The notes: generated by a model from the sequence alone, not told the origin. Positions 27,572 through 37,537 are shown, numbered from the stretch's first letter. The stretch is 64,000 nucleotides of DNA from CAJCIT01 sp963771305 (GCA_963771305.1 CAVYTS010000033.1:558001-622000), one strand, 5' to 3'. Numbers and translations: made by a program.

Positions 27572-27650
27572 TCTAGTGTCATTCATCCGCCGACAGGAAG
27601 ATCGACCTTTTTACCGGTCACAAGCCCGTATATCAGTCCCAATCGAGAGA
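27572..27650 (-). repeat. Dispersed repeat, long copy
   Basis: About 79 bp nearly identical to the reverse complement of 35769-35849. The block starts TCTAGTGTCATTCATCCGCC, then GACAGGA, then TTTTACCG, and ends TATCAGTCCCAATCGAGAGA. Probably the end of a mobile element. The rest of 27436-27916 has no supported gene. Confidence 0.65.
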
Positions 27651-27916
27651 ACTTGCCTGATCCTGGCATCGCGAGGCGGGACGGCACTTCAGCGGCTTGC
27701 GCGTTTCTCGTCAAGTTGATCGCTACCCACTCTCCGGACGGAGCATTATCCAGGACTTTGCTGGGGCCGCGTCCTCAATCCCAACGTCGCTCGGCATCTA
27801 TCGCGGGCAGCTACCATCATTGACCTAACGGAGGGCGATCCAAAGATGCTGCTCATCAAGAGGGCAAGAATAGAACCGGTTTTGCCAAAGGTGCCCAGAT
27901 CGCCGCCGGCGTGTGT

Positions 27917-28195
27917 TCAGATACAGCGAGTATCGGCCGTCGGAATCGCCACCAGCTGGATATGGTTGTTCATTAAGCAATAAGCGAGAATTCGAACTCG
28001 TGCCTCAGCCGCATAGGTCGTGAGCCATTCGAGGTACGTGCGGCGATCGCGTCGGTGAAAAATACGCGCTGGTGGTCGACGCCGCGCTGGGTTATATGGT
28101 GCGCCACTCCGACAGCAACGGCGCGGGGAGACCGAGACATACGCTGAAAGAGTGCCGCTGCACCGGAGATTTCTCACTTCGTACCATATCTCCCT
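27917..28195 (-). pseudogene. REP-associated tyrosine transposase (RAYT) remnant
   Basis: The N-terminal part AHHITQRGVDHQRVFFTD is in one frame. After an indel near 28050 it continues DRRTYLEWLTTYAAEARVRI LAYCLMNNHIQLVAIPTAD and stops. The pattern matches the Y1/HUH transposases that mobilise REP sequences, but the usual HxH is NHIQLV here (second His lost) and the C-terminal half with the catalytic Tyr is missing. Inactive. Confidence 0.75.
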
Positions 28196-28299
28196 GTTTG
28201 AATGTATAAGTCAGCAGGAGGAGCGCTTGGTGGACAGAAAGCTGAACTCAGCGAGAAACTGATTCAGAGTCAAACCCAAGGAGGCTCCTCAGAGACTAT

Positions 28300-29323
28300 A
28301 TGTATTACATCGGCTTGGATCTACACAAGAAGACCATTAGCTATTGCATCAAGGACATATCCGGGAAGGTGTTTGGTGAAGGGACGATTGAGGCCACGCG
28401 GCAGAGCTTGGATGAGTGGAGGAAGCAGTTGCCGGGGCCGTGGATGGCGGCGATGGAGGCGACGATCTTCACCGGGTGGGTGTTTGATCATCTCAAGCCG
28501 CACGGGGTGGCGGTGAAGGTGGCACACCCGCTGATGCTGCGGGCGATTGCAGCAGCGAAAAAGAAGAACGACCGGGTGGATGCGGCCACCATTGCCGACT
28601 GCCTGCGCTGCAACTTTCTGCCGGAGTGTTACATGGCTCCGATGGCGATTCGCGAACGGCGGCGGACGCTGCGGTACCGGAACTTGCTGGTGCGGCAGGC
28701 GGTGCAGTTGAAGAACAAGACGGCCGGCCTGTTGATGGAAACCGGGGTTACCTATAACAAGAAGAAGCTGCACCAGGAGGGTTACTTCACCGCGTTTGTG
28801 GCGACCAACGAGGAGATCAGCCGGTCGCTGCGGCCGTTGCTGCGACTGAACCGCCGGATGCTGGTAGGGCTGGAGAAGGTGGAGCAGGGGTTGTTCCGGT
28901 CGCTGGAGGGACCGGCAACTGAAGGAGCGGGTGGAGCGGCTGATGACCATTCCGGGGGTGGGCCCCGTGACGGCGCTGAGCTGGGTGCTGGAGGTGGGCG
29001 AGGTAAAACGGTTCGCGTCGGTGAAACAGGTGATTAGCTACTGCGTGCTGTGCGCCGACGAGAAGAGTTCGGCTGGTGTAGCCAAGCGAGGGCCCTTATC
29101 CAAACAGCGCAACAAGCATCTGCAGACGGTGCTGGTGGAGGCAGCCAAGCTGGCGCCACGGTGGAGTCCGGAGCTAGCGCTGGTGTACGAGAACGCACTC
29201 CAGAAAGGGAATCGGAACCGCGCCACGCTGGCGGTGGCGCGTAAGCTAGCCGCCTATCTGCTGGCGGTGGACCGAGACGAGCGGGCGTTTGCGGTCCGCG
29301 GACAGGATGTGACGGCGGCCTAA
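28300..29323 (+). pseudogene. IS110-family transposase, frameshifted
   Basis: The N-terminal DEDD RuvC-like part reads MYYIGLDLHKKTISYCIKDI and continues through AMEATIFTGWVFDHLKPHGV to FRSLE at about 28908. One extra base (GAGGGAC) shifts the frame, and the C-terminal transposase-20 domain resumes as DRQLKERVERLMTIPGVGPV and runs through RNKHLQTVLVEAAKLAPRWS PE. AGGCTCCTCA is present on both sides of the gene (28282-28291 and 29328-29337) and may mark the element's limits. IS110 transposases are guided by a bridge RNA from non-coding DNA near one end; I cannot define it here. Confidence 0.85.
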
Positions 29324-29337
29324 AGAAAGGCTCCTCA

Positions 29338-30249
29338 AAAAGAAACCGGGATTTGCAGCGCACTTCCTGCCAGGCATTGCTCTTCTGGGACTGGGCGACG
29401 GAGTACTAACTCCCGAGGCCCCTTCCTCTCTGTTTCGAGGCTGGCAGGAGAACACAAACTCAATCTTCTGTGAAGGCTCGCCGGGCGAGCCGGAGACAGC
29501 AAATGGATGTCTGGTTCTGCGAACAGCAGGAACCCCGCCGTGAGGCATGAACGTGGCTGTTAAGACCGAAGCGTTATCGATCTTCGCGCTCCTCCTGAGC
29601 GCGTCGGGAGGCTTTTTGCCTCTTGACAAATACTTATCATGGACGTCCCGGAAGTTCCACATTGCGGGCACTGTTCTCTCGGCGGATCATCTCTCATATT
29701 CATTCTATCGCGCCCTCCGCAGATGGCCACGGTGGGATTTGTTTCACAAGGGGTCCTTTGCGCGACAAAGATTCTGCTGCGTTCCCTTGTTGGGTGAGCC
29801 GCACGGATGTGCCTTGTTGGCGCGCGCCGGGTCGGGTTCGATATAGCGAGAACCGTCCGGACGGCGTCACCGGCCAGCGGGCACAAGTAGAAGTGCGACT
29901 GCCAGAGATGGCCACAGCTGGGACCCATGCGATGTTAAGACTCCCGATAAACAGGATGAACCCACCGCTCATTGGGAGAAGGGGCCCCGCCCACGCATCC
30001 GATTCCCTTTCAGCAGCGGCAAGCCCGTGGGTGAAGCAGGTGGCACGGGCGTCCCCGTGCGCCAGCATGGGTGATGCGGAAACGAGGAGATTGTGTAACA
30101 GTGGTGACCGTCCCTCGGTTCCAAGCTTCACCCCGATTAGTCTGAGGGCGATCAGACTTAATTACCGTCCGTCCCAGTTCGTCCCTGATTCCAATTCGTG
30201 TATGCCGCATGTGATTCCGTCTTGTGAGAACGGTGGGAACTATCGCCCT
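29338..30249. other. Gene-free stretch of about 900 bp
   Basis: Several open frames exist on both strands, but none has a plausible start, domain or composition. I see no gene, repeat copy or RNA here. Confidence 0.4.
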
Positions 30250-30999
30250 TCACCGCGTAAGCGTAAACTCCCCGCTCGAGATGAACTCTTGTTCGTCAAT
30301 CTTGACGATTAGTTTTGCGACGTTCCTGCCCGCGTATTTGGCGTCGCTCGGCTCCCAGTGCAGTTCGATGAGGAAGACATTGCAGCGCCCGAGGATGGCC
30401 TCCCGCACTGGAAAAGACTGGACGACCTGTCCGCCGTTGATGATCTGCAAGGTCCCCGAGACTCTTGGATTGCTGCTGGTTGACCGGTACGACGCGTAGA
30501 ATTGCACCGTGTCGCTAAGGGAGGCGGTGGTAGCCGTCGCCATGCCGCTCGGTGTCTTCTTGAGCATCTGTACCTGCGATATTCCCGTCTTGTTTTGCCC
30601 GGTCGAGATGATATCGAAATTCCAGTTGCAGGTAGTGAGTGTAGCGATCTTCAGGTGGTAGAGGCCCGTCGGCAGCGTCAGGGTGGGCTTGATCGTGTAT
30701 TGCACGCCCGTGGTGATGGCTGCGCCGGGACCGAGGGCGATCGAGTCGGGGTTGGGCGAGACACGCTCGAAAACGCCGCCGAAAATGCATGGCTGGGGGT
30801 TCGCGTTGAAGGGCTGAGCCGGGAGTCTGGCGTTCGCGTAGATGGTGTATTGGCCTCCAACGAGATAGAACGAGGCGCTGAAGCCGGTGAAACCCTGGTA
30901 GAAATAGCCCTCGCTCGCCAGCGCAGGTACTGGCCCAAGTACCATCAGCGTCGCAAAAACAGCGATGGCAAACATCATACGCAACTGTGCCATGATCAT
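30250..30999 (-). CDS. Hypothetical secreted protein
   Basis: Encodes 249 residues. The signal peptide LRMMFAIAVFATLMVLGPVP ALA is clear and AAAGGA precedes the first ATG. The mature part (YFYQGFTGFSASFYLVGGQY TIYANARLP, TGLYHLKIATLTTCNWNFDI) is beta-rich, with two or three Cys that could pair outside the cytoplasm. Family not recognised. The next genes upstream on the same strand are PEP-CTERM proteins, but this one lacks that signal and their shared upstream element. Confidence 0.6.
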   Translation of the reverse strand: MIMAQLRMMFAIAVFATLMVLGPVPALASEGYFYQGFTGFSASFYLVGGQYTIYANARLPAQPFNANPQPCIFGGVFERVSPNPDSIALGPGAAITTGVQYTIKPTLTLPTGLYHLKIATLTTCNWNFDIISTGQNKTGISQVQMLKKTPSGMATATTASLSDTVQFYASYRSTSSNPRVSGTLQIINGGQVVQSFPVREAILGRCNVFLIELHWEPSDAKYAGRNVAKLIVKIDEQEFISSGEFTLTR

Positions 31000-31320
31000 C
31001 GGTCCTTTGTGAAACCCGCGGGCATGGACAAGCGTGAAACGCTATCCAAGCCCAGCGTTTCCCGATTGCGGGACTCCGCGTCTTAATCGTCTCGGCGAAA
31101 CTTGGTGCAGTGCCCGTTGGGGCCAGGAGACGACCGGTGCCGCCCGGATCTTTCGCTCTAATGGCGATCGAGGGGCGATCCCATCGCGTTGATCAACCAA
31201 GTCACCTTCGTCCGCATTCCATCGGCAGAGCTTTGCAGCAAGCTTAACCCGACTAGGATCCGCGGCTAGGGCGTCGCGATCAGCCCTGCTGCGGACTGCA
31301 GCGTCTCCTGGTTGCTTTCC

Positions 31321-32122
31321 TCAACGACCGCCGCCACTCCCTGGAAGTCTCGGCCGTTCTGACATGCTACGAAGAAGATATGCGCCGAGCGCCAGCAGTG
31401 CGCCGCCAACCGAGAAGAGAGGGCCTGGCTCGGGCGTCGATGCCACCTGCTGGGAAGCTAGCGTGTAGGTCCAACCGGGCGGCAGCTCGAGAGTGAGCGG
31501 GTCCGAGGCGCTGGCCGATGCTCCATTCGCGGCGGCTGCCTGCGCCAGCAGCGTCAGCGAGAAGACGCAAGGACACTGGGCGAATATGAATCCGGATCCT
31601 GAATCCAGCAACCCCGGAAGTGTACCGTTGACACCATTAACCCCTGATTTACTAAATTCAAAGAGCGGAACTTGCAAATCGATTTCGGCGACACCAAGCG
31701 CTCCGTCTGGCCCACCCGCTCCTCCCACGGTGAGCGTGTAGTTCGCCGCGACCCCGAATTTTACGCCGGAGTCGCTGGAACCTGGCGGAGGATGCAGGGT
31801 GATCGTGTCCATATACGAGCTGTGAGAAGCGCCTCCGCTACCGCCGCCGACCGTCATCTCGCTGGCAAACACTCCACCCACTCCGGCTGTTGCTTGTGCC
31901 ATCGCCGAGGTATCAAAGGGAGGGCTACCGGGGCACGTCGCGCTTACTGCGGTTTGGTCGGTGAGGATTCCGCTGGTTGAGCTCTTAACGAAGATGCTGG
32001 ACTGGACCATCGGCTCCGCCATCAATGTTTAGACTGAACAGGGGACTGGCGCTGCAAAGCGAGGAAAATCCCAGGAGCGCCCTCGCTAAGCGCCCAAGGT
32101 GTACGAGCTTAATACGATCCAT
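31321..32122 (-). CDS. PEP-CTERM secreted protein, frameshifted near the start
   Basis: The start MDRIKLVHLGRLARALLGFS SLCSASPLFSLNI (ATG at 32122, AAGGAG upstream) is a signal peptide in one frame. The rest (from SSIFVKSSTSGIL) is in another, so there is an indel near 32020. The body is Gly/Ser/Ala-rich (FASEMTVGGGSGGASHSSYM). It ends with a PEP-CTERM sorting signal: TPEPGPLFSVGGALLALGAY LLRSMSERPR. Such proteins are cleaved by exosortase and exported with exopolysaccharide. No exosortase gene is in the window. Confidence 0.75.
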
Positions 32123-32280
32123 GACAATTCTCCTTCTGACCGTTTGCCGGGATGAGGCTCGCCACCGAGCCTCCATACATTCGCCGCGGGCGAGGTCGGC
32201 CGGAGCAAGCAAAAGCACCAGGCACCATCGGGGCATCGCGGCCTGCAGCAAGGGGTTGAGAACCGGACCAAGTTGCAGTG

Positions 32281-32330
32281 TCCTTCTATTTAAGTAACCG
32301 GAATCTTCGAATAAAAAGGCTCAGGTGAGA
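32281..32330 (-). promoter_or_regulatory. Conserved element upstream of PEP-CTERM gene 1
   Basis: About 40 of 50 positions match 35100-35150 upstream of the second PEP-CTERM gene. Conserved blocks on the plus strand are TCCTTCTAT, TAACCG and GGCTCAGG. It lies about 160 bp before the start at 32122. Presence before both PEP-CTERM genes and nowhere else I could see suggests a shared promoter or activator site. Confidence 0.55.
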
Positions 32331-32629
32331 AAGGATAAACAGACACAACAGAGACTGCGGGTTCTGTGTGCGCTGTTCTTTACTGTGGCTCAGCTTGCCG
32401 GTGGGTAGACGGACCCATCGTCGCCGAGGCTAATGAAAGCGGCGTGGGCAGTAAAGTTCTTAAGGGCACGGTATTTGCGCCTATTTCATGCGAAGACAGG
32501 CTGGTCGCGAAACTCGACAATGCCTCAATCAGGCAAGTCGACTATCGTGAACCCACTCGGCAGTGGTCTTCGCTCTCAACATTTCGAGGCTTGCTCAAGA
32601 AGGATCAAGTGCGTCATCCCTGGTGTTCC

Positions 32630-35062
32630 TTACTGCTTGCTCACCTGGGTTAATGTAACGGTGCTGTCAGAGAATCCCACAGCGGCCTGGCTTGAGGTCT
32701 TGGCAGTTCCACTTACGGAGAACTTTTGAGTCGTGCTGACGGGAACGAACAAGGGCGAGACCGGTGTGGGTGAGTAAAGGGATGTACCCAGGAAATAGGA
32801 TCCCCATGGCGTCAGTGTGGGCGGCCCTTTTGAGCAACCCGTTCCCGGGTAGATGAACCCCGCAGCGAGGTTCTCAGAGATCTGGGCGATGAGATCCAGA
32901 TGCAAAACGGGGTGGTCCAGGTTCGCCAGAACATTCAGATCGAAACTACCTAATCCGTTGAGAATCCCGGAATTCGTCGAGTAGGTAGAGCAGTCGCCTA
33001 ACCCAGGAAGGCTTTGGCCGTAGCTAAAGGATAGATAGTTCAAAGGACCACTACCGGAATACCTCAGCGTAGTGGGATCGAACCTCAGTTCGAGTCCGTT
33101 CTCCTGGAAGTGAGCGGTCGCAGCAATAACCAATGGACCTGTGGTGAGCGTTCCTGCTATGTGCGAGTCAAAGTCTACCTGAACGGCGCCAACGTTGCAA
33201 TCGGCGATCTTCACTGCATAATCCGGCAACAAAAGGCTTAGGCTGCCAGCCGAATTGCTTCCCTTCAGTAACGCTTCGATACTGTATAGCATCCCGGACA
33301 GATCCACCATTCGAGCAGCGTCCGCTTGATCTTGACTGCATTTCACAAACGACTGATTGAATAGGTTCACGATGGCGTCGAGGAACCGCGTCCCCACACT
33401 CGCCACTTCCGTTTTGAAGGGCTCGGACTGCAGCAGGTTATTTGCTTTCACGAATTCAAGCCACGCGACCGAAGCTCCGACCATTTCAGGTACGGCGGCG
33501 TCATCTGACACAGCCTTGTCAAGCAACGGGTTCAGGACCTGCTCGTAATACTGCTGCAATATATCCTGAACCTGTGTGCAGATGATCGGGCAGTTGAGCT
33601 TGCCGGCGATAGCATTTGATAGGCGATCTTCCGCAGCGAACATTTGATTAACTATTTGGAGCCGGATGTCGTTTTCGAGTATCCCGACGCCCGAAAAGTG
33701 GTTTATTTGGAGCGTCAAAGCCGAATCCGGAAACAATGGTTCGAGATGAAAGTTCTGGCCACTGCCATGATAGCCGTAGCCAACTGCCTTTTCGGCGGAG
33801 ACAGCGACAGGCGGTTGGATGCTTAATGTCGCAGGCTGCAGAAAGCGTAAACCATCGGGCTGCATTTCGACTCCCGCCACAAACGTTCCACCGGCCGGAA
33901 TACCGTCCATGCCGGTAACTGGAGTCATCGTGATGCGCTCATCGCTTGCAAGCGAGTTAGGCGGTATCGTCAATGAGAAAGCTGAGCCATCGGCGCCCGT
34001 CGTGGTGACGGTGCCTCCATTTGCCGCTGAGATTCCCTGCGTAATGCTGTGAACGGAATCCAGAGCGGGTGTCACGCTGAGCGGATCCGGGGGCAGTTCG
34101 AAGATGCTTGGCGCGCCAAACAATAAAATGTAGTTCAGCGCGAAACCAAGCGCGGTCCCGTTTGCTTCATAAGTTCCTCTCAGGGTCAGAAGATACTTTT
34201 GTCCGGCAGTGAGGCCACTCGGATCGAAATGCAGATCGACAGTCTCTACCGCACCCGGCGAAATGGTCCCAAGCGCAATGGGCAACGCGGGGCCGGTCGC
34301 CGCTACGCCGTGCAGAGTTACCGAATTCACCTGGATGTTAGTGGCGTCGGCGGTGCCGCTGTTGAGTATAGGCAGGACAATAAAGTATGCGCCACTGGCC
34401 ATTCCGGCCATGGGTGCCTGCGTAGAAAGGATCGGACCTGTCGCTGCTTGCGCGCACCCAGGCCTACCCGGCGCTAATGACAAGGCAAGTAAGAGCAGGA
34501 TGCCCGTTCGTTCTGTACGGGAGAGTCCGCTCCGGAGCGCTAGCGCCCCAATCAATATCAGGACCAAGCAAGAGTAGCCCAAGGTTACCGGCTCAGGAAC
34601 CACCGTGCCAGGGCCTGTCGACATCGACACGGTGACGAACTGATCTGCGCTCAAGTCGGAGTTCACATCTTCGAGTTGGGCGTTGACGGTATATATTGAT
34701 CCCGCGCTCGCGCCGTTAAGCAAGACTCTAAAAAGGTCCAACAGCGAAGAGGTAGTTCCATTTGGAATATGCGGGTCACTGGTGAGCCCAAGGTCCTGGG
34801 TCGGGGTCACAATACTTGCATCGAAACCGAAGAAATTAAAGAAAAAGTCGCTGGCGTTGAGAGTCTGACCGGAATTGTTGGTAACGGTTCCCTCGAAGAC
34901 TGCCGTCCCGTCGCCGCCGGCAATGACTGATGCCGATCGGAGATTGAACGAGATTGTTCCGGCCCGCAATTCCGGCGCGTTTGCCAGAAGCACCATAGAA
35001 AGGGCCGCAGCCAGGAGGATGCAGCTTGTGCGGAGATGGTTGACTTGTATCACGTGTATCAC
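32630..35062 (-). CDS. Fused PEP-CTERM / ZU5-like secreted protein
   Basis: Encodes 810 residues from a GTG. Residues 12-34 are a signal peptide, and 35-150 a beta domain (TISFNLRSASVIAGGDGTAV). An internal PEP-CTERM signal follows at 155-178 (VPEP, a hydrophobic stretch, then an Arg). Directly after comes a second signal-like stretch at 185-205 (RTGILLLLALSLAPG), then a large extracellular part with a ZU5-like segment (GGTVTTTGADGSAFSLTIPP NSL) and repeats rich in Asn/Gly. This looks like two secreted-protein genes joined by loss of a stop codon. The order signal, domain, PEP-CTERM, signal, domain is unusual for one protein. Confidence 0.7.
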   Translation of the reverse strand: MIHVIQVNHLRTSCILLAAALSMVLLANAPELRAGTISFNLRSASVIAGGDGTAVFEGTVTNNSGQTLNASDFFFNFFGFDASIVTPTQDLGLTSDPHIPNGTTSSLLDLFRVLLNGASAGSIYTVNAQLEDVNSDLSADQFVTVSMSTGPGTVVPEPVTLGYSCLVLILIGALALRSGLSRTERTGILLLLALSLAPGRPGCAQAATGPILSTQAPMAGMASGAYFIVLPILNSGTADATNIQVNSVTLHGVAATGPALPIALGTISPGAVETVDLHFDPSGLTAGQKYLLTLRGTYEANGTALGFALNYILLFGAPSIFELPPDPLSVTPALDSVHSITQGISAANGGTVTTTGADGSAFSLTIPPNSLASDERITMTPVTGMDGIPAGGTFVAGVEMQPDGLRFLQPATLSIQPPVAVSAEKAVGYGYHGSGQNFHLEPLFPDSALTLQINHFSGVGILENDIRLQIVNQMFAAEDRLSNAIAGKLNCPIICTQVQDILQQYYEQVLNPLLDKAVSDDAAVPEMVGASVAWLEFVKANNLLQSEPFKTEVASVGTRFLDAIVNLFNQSFVKCSQDQADAARMVDLSGMLYSIEALLKGSNSAGSLSLLLPDYAVKIADCNVGAVQVDFDSHIAGTLTTGPLVIAATAHFQENGLELRFDPTTLRYSGSGPLNYLSFSYGQSLPGLGDCSTYSTNSGILNGLGSFDLNVLANLDHPVLHLDLIAQISENLAAGFIYPGTGCSKGPPTLTPWGSYFLGTSLYSPTPVSPLFVPVSTTQKFSVSGTAKTSSQAAVGFSDSTVTLTQVSKQ

Positions 35063-35099
35063 CTAACACAGCGACGGGTACAGAAATCGGTCGCAGATA

Positions 35100-35150
35100 T
35101 CCTTCTATCTGAATAACCGAAGTTCTCGACTAAAACGGCTCAGGCTGAGA
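35100..35150 (-). promoter_or_regulatory. Conserved element upstream of PEP-CTERM gene 2
   Basis: Matches 32281-32330 in about 80% of positions and lies about 38 bp before the GTG start at 35062. See the matching entry there. Confidence 0.55.
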
Positions 35151-35253
35151 TCAAAATCTTACATCCCCGGCGTAACTGGTCCGCCGATAGTCGGGGAGGG
35201 TGCTTAAGACGACTATTAAATTCAAATGTCAATCGCGCGAATCGCGGCGCAAT

Positions 35254-35697
35254 TCAAATTAAAAGACGCAGCTTGTCCTCACACACGCGTTCAAACACGC
35301 AGTCTGGAAGAGCCGCGTTTTGCATACCGCGATTTACCTCGTCCCAGGCAATGAGACTTTGCGGGCCCAACCACGAACGAAAAGCATCGGGACCAAAGCT
35401 GCAGTGGCTTGCGATATTTTGAATATCCTCCAGAAGGCCGACCCAGATCAAATTCTGAATTTCGCGGTCACCCTTCTGGAGCACGTGTTCGACCGCGGAG
35501 AACAGCTCTTGATATTGGGTGGTGTTGCCTTGCTCGTAGGCTTCGACGACATAGTGGGCAAGCTCCCCCATCGCTTGGTACCAAGGCGTTTGCTCACCTT
35601 GCCAGTCTGCTAGGAAGCTTTGGTACTTCGGCTGAAAGTCCGGGACCGTCGCGATAATCGTTTCGAATGCCTCTTGGCTAGCAGATATCAAGCCCAC
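35254..35697 (-). CDS. Hypothetical protein (DUF7674-like)
   Basis: Encodes 147 residues, wholly helical by eye (YQSFLADWQGEQTPWYQAMG, VEHVLQKGDREIQNLIWVGL LEDIQNIASH, FRSWLGPQSLIAWDEV). No signal or membrane segment. It resembles small acidic proteins I associate with DUF7674 and with immunity-type neighbours, but no toxin is adjacent. Moderate support for being real: good frame length and composition in an otherwise empty region. Confidence 0.55.
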   Translation of the reverse strand: MGLISASQEAFETIIATVPDFQPKYQSFLADWQGEQTPWYQAMGELAHYVVEAYEQGNTTQYQELFSAVEHVLQKGDREIQNLIWVGLLEDIQNIASHCSFGPDAFRSWLGPQSLIAWDEVNRGMQNAALPDCVFERVCEDKLRLLI

Positions 35698-35768
35698 ATC
35701 TAGCCATACCCGGCATCTCGTCGATGACCGTGCGTTGGCGCTTACTAGCTCCCCAAAAATCGCTCGGT

Positions 35769-35849
35769 CTCTTGATTAGGACTGACAAACGGCGTTGTCG
35801 TCGGTAAAACGGTCGAGCCTCCTGTCGGCGGATGAATGACACTAGATTC
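35769..35849 (+). repeat. Dispersed repeat, long copy
   Basis: Reverse-complement partner of 27572-27650 over about 80 bp, with the core ACGGCGTTGTCGTCGGTAA at 35789-35807. It lies between the gene at 35254 and the unknown gene at 35900. Confidence 0.65.
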
Positions 35850-35899
35850 TTGGATCGAAGATCGTAAACAAGAATACTTCAACATTTGAAGAGGTAACA

Positions 35900-37519
35900 T
35901 CAGGCGGCGGCCAGCAGGTCGACGATATCCTGTATCGCCTTGTCGGCCTTGTGAAAGGCGGCTTCTAATTTGGTGTTTGGTCGAGATGCGGGATCAGGCT
36001 TGTGGTGGAAGCGGCTGTTGGCGAGAGGGCCGCAGAGGCGCTTGTGGAAGAACAGGAACAGCAGCGCAACCTGTAGTCCTTTGGAAGTGAGGCGGTAGGC
36101 ATAGCGGCGGCCGTCGCGTTCGAGCAGACCATGACCTTTCAATTTGCGAAGGTCGTAACGGAGTTGGTTCAGACCGTAGGTTTTGGCGGAAAGTTCGAAG
36201 GTGGTGAGCACAGCTTGGTGAATCTGTTTGGCCGTCCAGCCGCCGACGGTGGTGGCACCATGCAGGAGTACTTCCATCAGGCGAATGATCCGCGGTTCAT
36301 GGATTTTGATTCCGGGGTAACGGACGGTACCGATCGTCACGGGCAAGGCTAGACGTTGCAGCAGCGGGAAATCCACATGGACGTTGAGCCAGTGGGCCTG
36401 GCAATCGGCGAAACGATCCGTAATGATCTGGAATCGTTTGCGCACGGCATCGAGATGATTGAGACCCTTCTTCAATCCGAAATCGCGCAGATTGTTGGAA
36501 ACCAGTTCGTTGCGCAGGAACCGGGAAAACTTTTCATACTGTTTGAGGAAGGAGTTTTTCCAATAGGCCCGGAAGACATGATGACCGTGCTCGATCTGCT
36601 CGATGACCGTCGCCAGTTTGCCGCGCAGTCGCTTGTTGAGCCGGACGCCGAAGATCTCGCTGATGCGATGGGCCGTCAGCCGCCAGAGCCCGAGTTCACA
36701 GCTTCGCTCGAAGATCTTGTGGATGGGAAAGTGGCGTTTGAAGATGAAGTTGCGGCAGTACTCGATCTGGGCGATGGCGTAAAACCGCGACAGGTTCATT
36801 TGGCTGCGTTCCTTTTTGGAGAACTTCGGCCCCAACAGGAATGTCCAGTAGTCGAGTTGCTTGCCGATGATCTCTGCGCTCAGCCGGTCGGCGGCCGCCT
36901 GTAGTTCGGCCACATTATCCACCGCCAGGAAAGCATTGTCGTTTTTGCGGAAACCGATCTGCTTTCGCTTCAGTTCCTGTTCGATGAAAGAGTGGCCGTT
37001 GAGCCAGTAGGTGGCAGAAAAGGGAAAGAAACTCGCCACACGCACGATGATGGGCCCCAGGACTGCATCCCGGATATAGAAGTAGTAGTGGGTGAAGCGG
37101 CTTCGTTGGTGTGCCAGAATGCGATGGTTCGGATCCTTGGTCGGGAATTTGGGCACGCTGATGCGGAAGGTTCGGCCTTGCTCCATGCTTTTGAAGATGA
37201 AGTAGACGCCGTAGGCGTTCTTCTTCTCCAAGCGGCGCAGCGCGGGCAGGACGTAGTCCTCTTTGCGGGTCCCTTTCTCCGCCCACTCGATCGGGATCTT
37301 GTGGTTGCGGGCGTAGGCCTCGACCCAATCCCGGTAGTCGTTGGTGCGCTGGCTGAGAATCTCTTTGCTCACCACCGGGATGCCAAGGACCTGCCGAAAG
37401 AAATAGACCACCTGCTCGGGTCGGGACAAACCGTTCAAGTACCCGTGAATGACGATGCGGTCGAAGCAGTGATAGACCAAGGACAGGAAATCCGCGAACA
37501 AATGGATGAACCGTTCCAT
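35900..37519 (-). CDS. Large protein of unknown function with C-terminal winged helix
   Basis: Encodes 539 residues. It has no transposase motif that I recognise. The N-terminus (RFIHLFADFLSLVYHCFDRI VIHGYLNG) and PEQVVYFFRQVLGIPVVSKE suggest an alpha/beta core. It has many His, Phe and Tyr, and basic patches (RRLEKKNAYGVYFIFKSMEQ GRTF). Residues 420-490 (ELSAKTYGLNQLRYDLRKLK GHGLLERDGRRYAYRLTSKG) form a MarR/ArsR-like winged helix. It is divergent from the gene at 37538 with only 18 bp between starts. The size, DNA-binding end and setting suggest a mobile-element protein, but this is inference. Confidence 0.6.
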   Translation of the reverse strand: MERFIHLFADFLSLVYHCFDRIVIHGYLNGLSRPEQVVYFFRQVLGIPVVSKEILSQRTNDYRDWVEAYARNHKIPIEWAEKGTRKEDYVLPALRRLEKKNAYGVYFIFKSMEQGRTFRISVPKFPTKDPNHRILAHQRSRFTHYYFYIRDAVLGPIIVRVASFFPFSATYWLNGHSFIEQELKRKQIGFRKNDNAFLAVDNVAELQAAADRLSAEIIGKQLDYWTFLLGPKFSKKERSQMNLSRFYAIAQIEYCRNFIFKRHFPIHKIFERSCELGLWRLTAHRISEIFGVRLNKRLRGKLATVIEQIEHGHHVFRAYWKNSFLKQYEKFSRFLRNELVSNNLRDFGLKKGLNHLDAVRKRFQIITDRFADCQAHWLNVHVDFPLLQRLALPVTIGTVRYPGIKIHEPRIIRLMEVLLHGATTVGGWTAKQIHQAVLTTFELSAKTYGLNQLRYDLRKLKGHGLLERDGRRYAYRLTSKGLQVALLFLFFHKRLCGPLANSRFHHKPDPASRPNTKLEAAFHKADKAIQDIVDLLAAA

Positions 37520-37537
37520 GTCAACGCACTATACTCG

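Noticed and set aside
28321..28950. Long His/Gln/Arg-rich frame on the minus strand
   Set aside because: It lies antisense to the IS110 gene, which has clear family motifs; composition is that of a shadow frame.
36356..36904. 182-codon frame on the plus strand
   Set aside because: Antisense to the 539-residue gene; no ribosome site and no recognisable domain.
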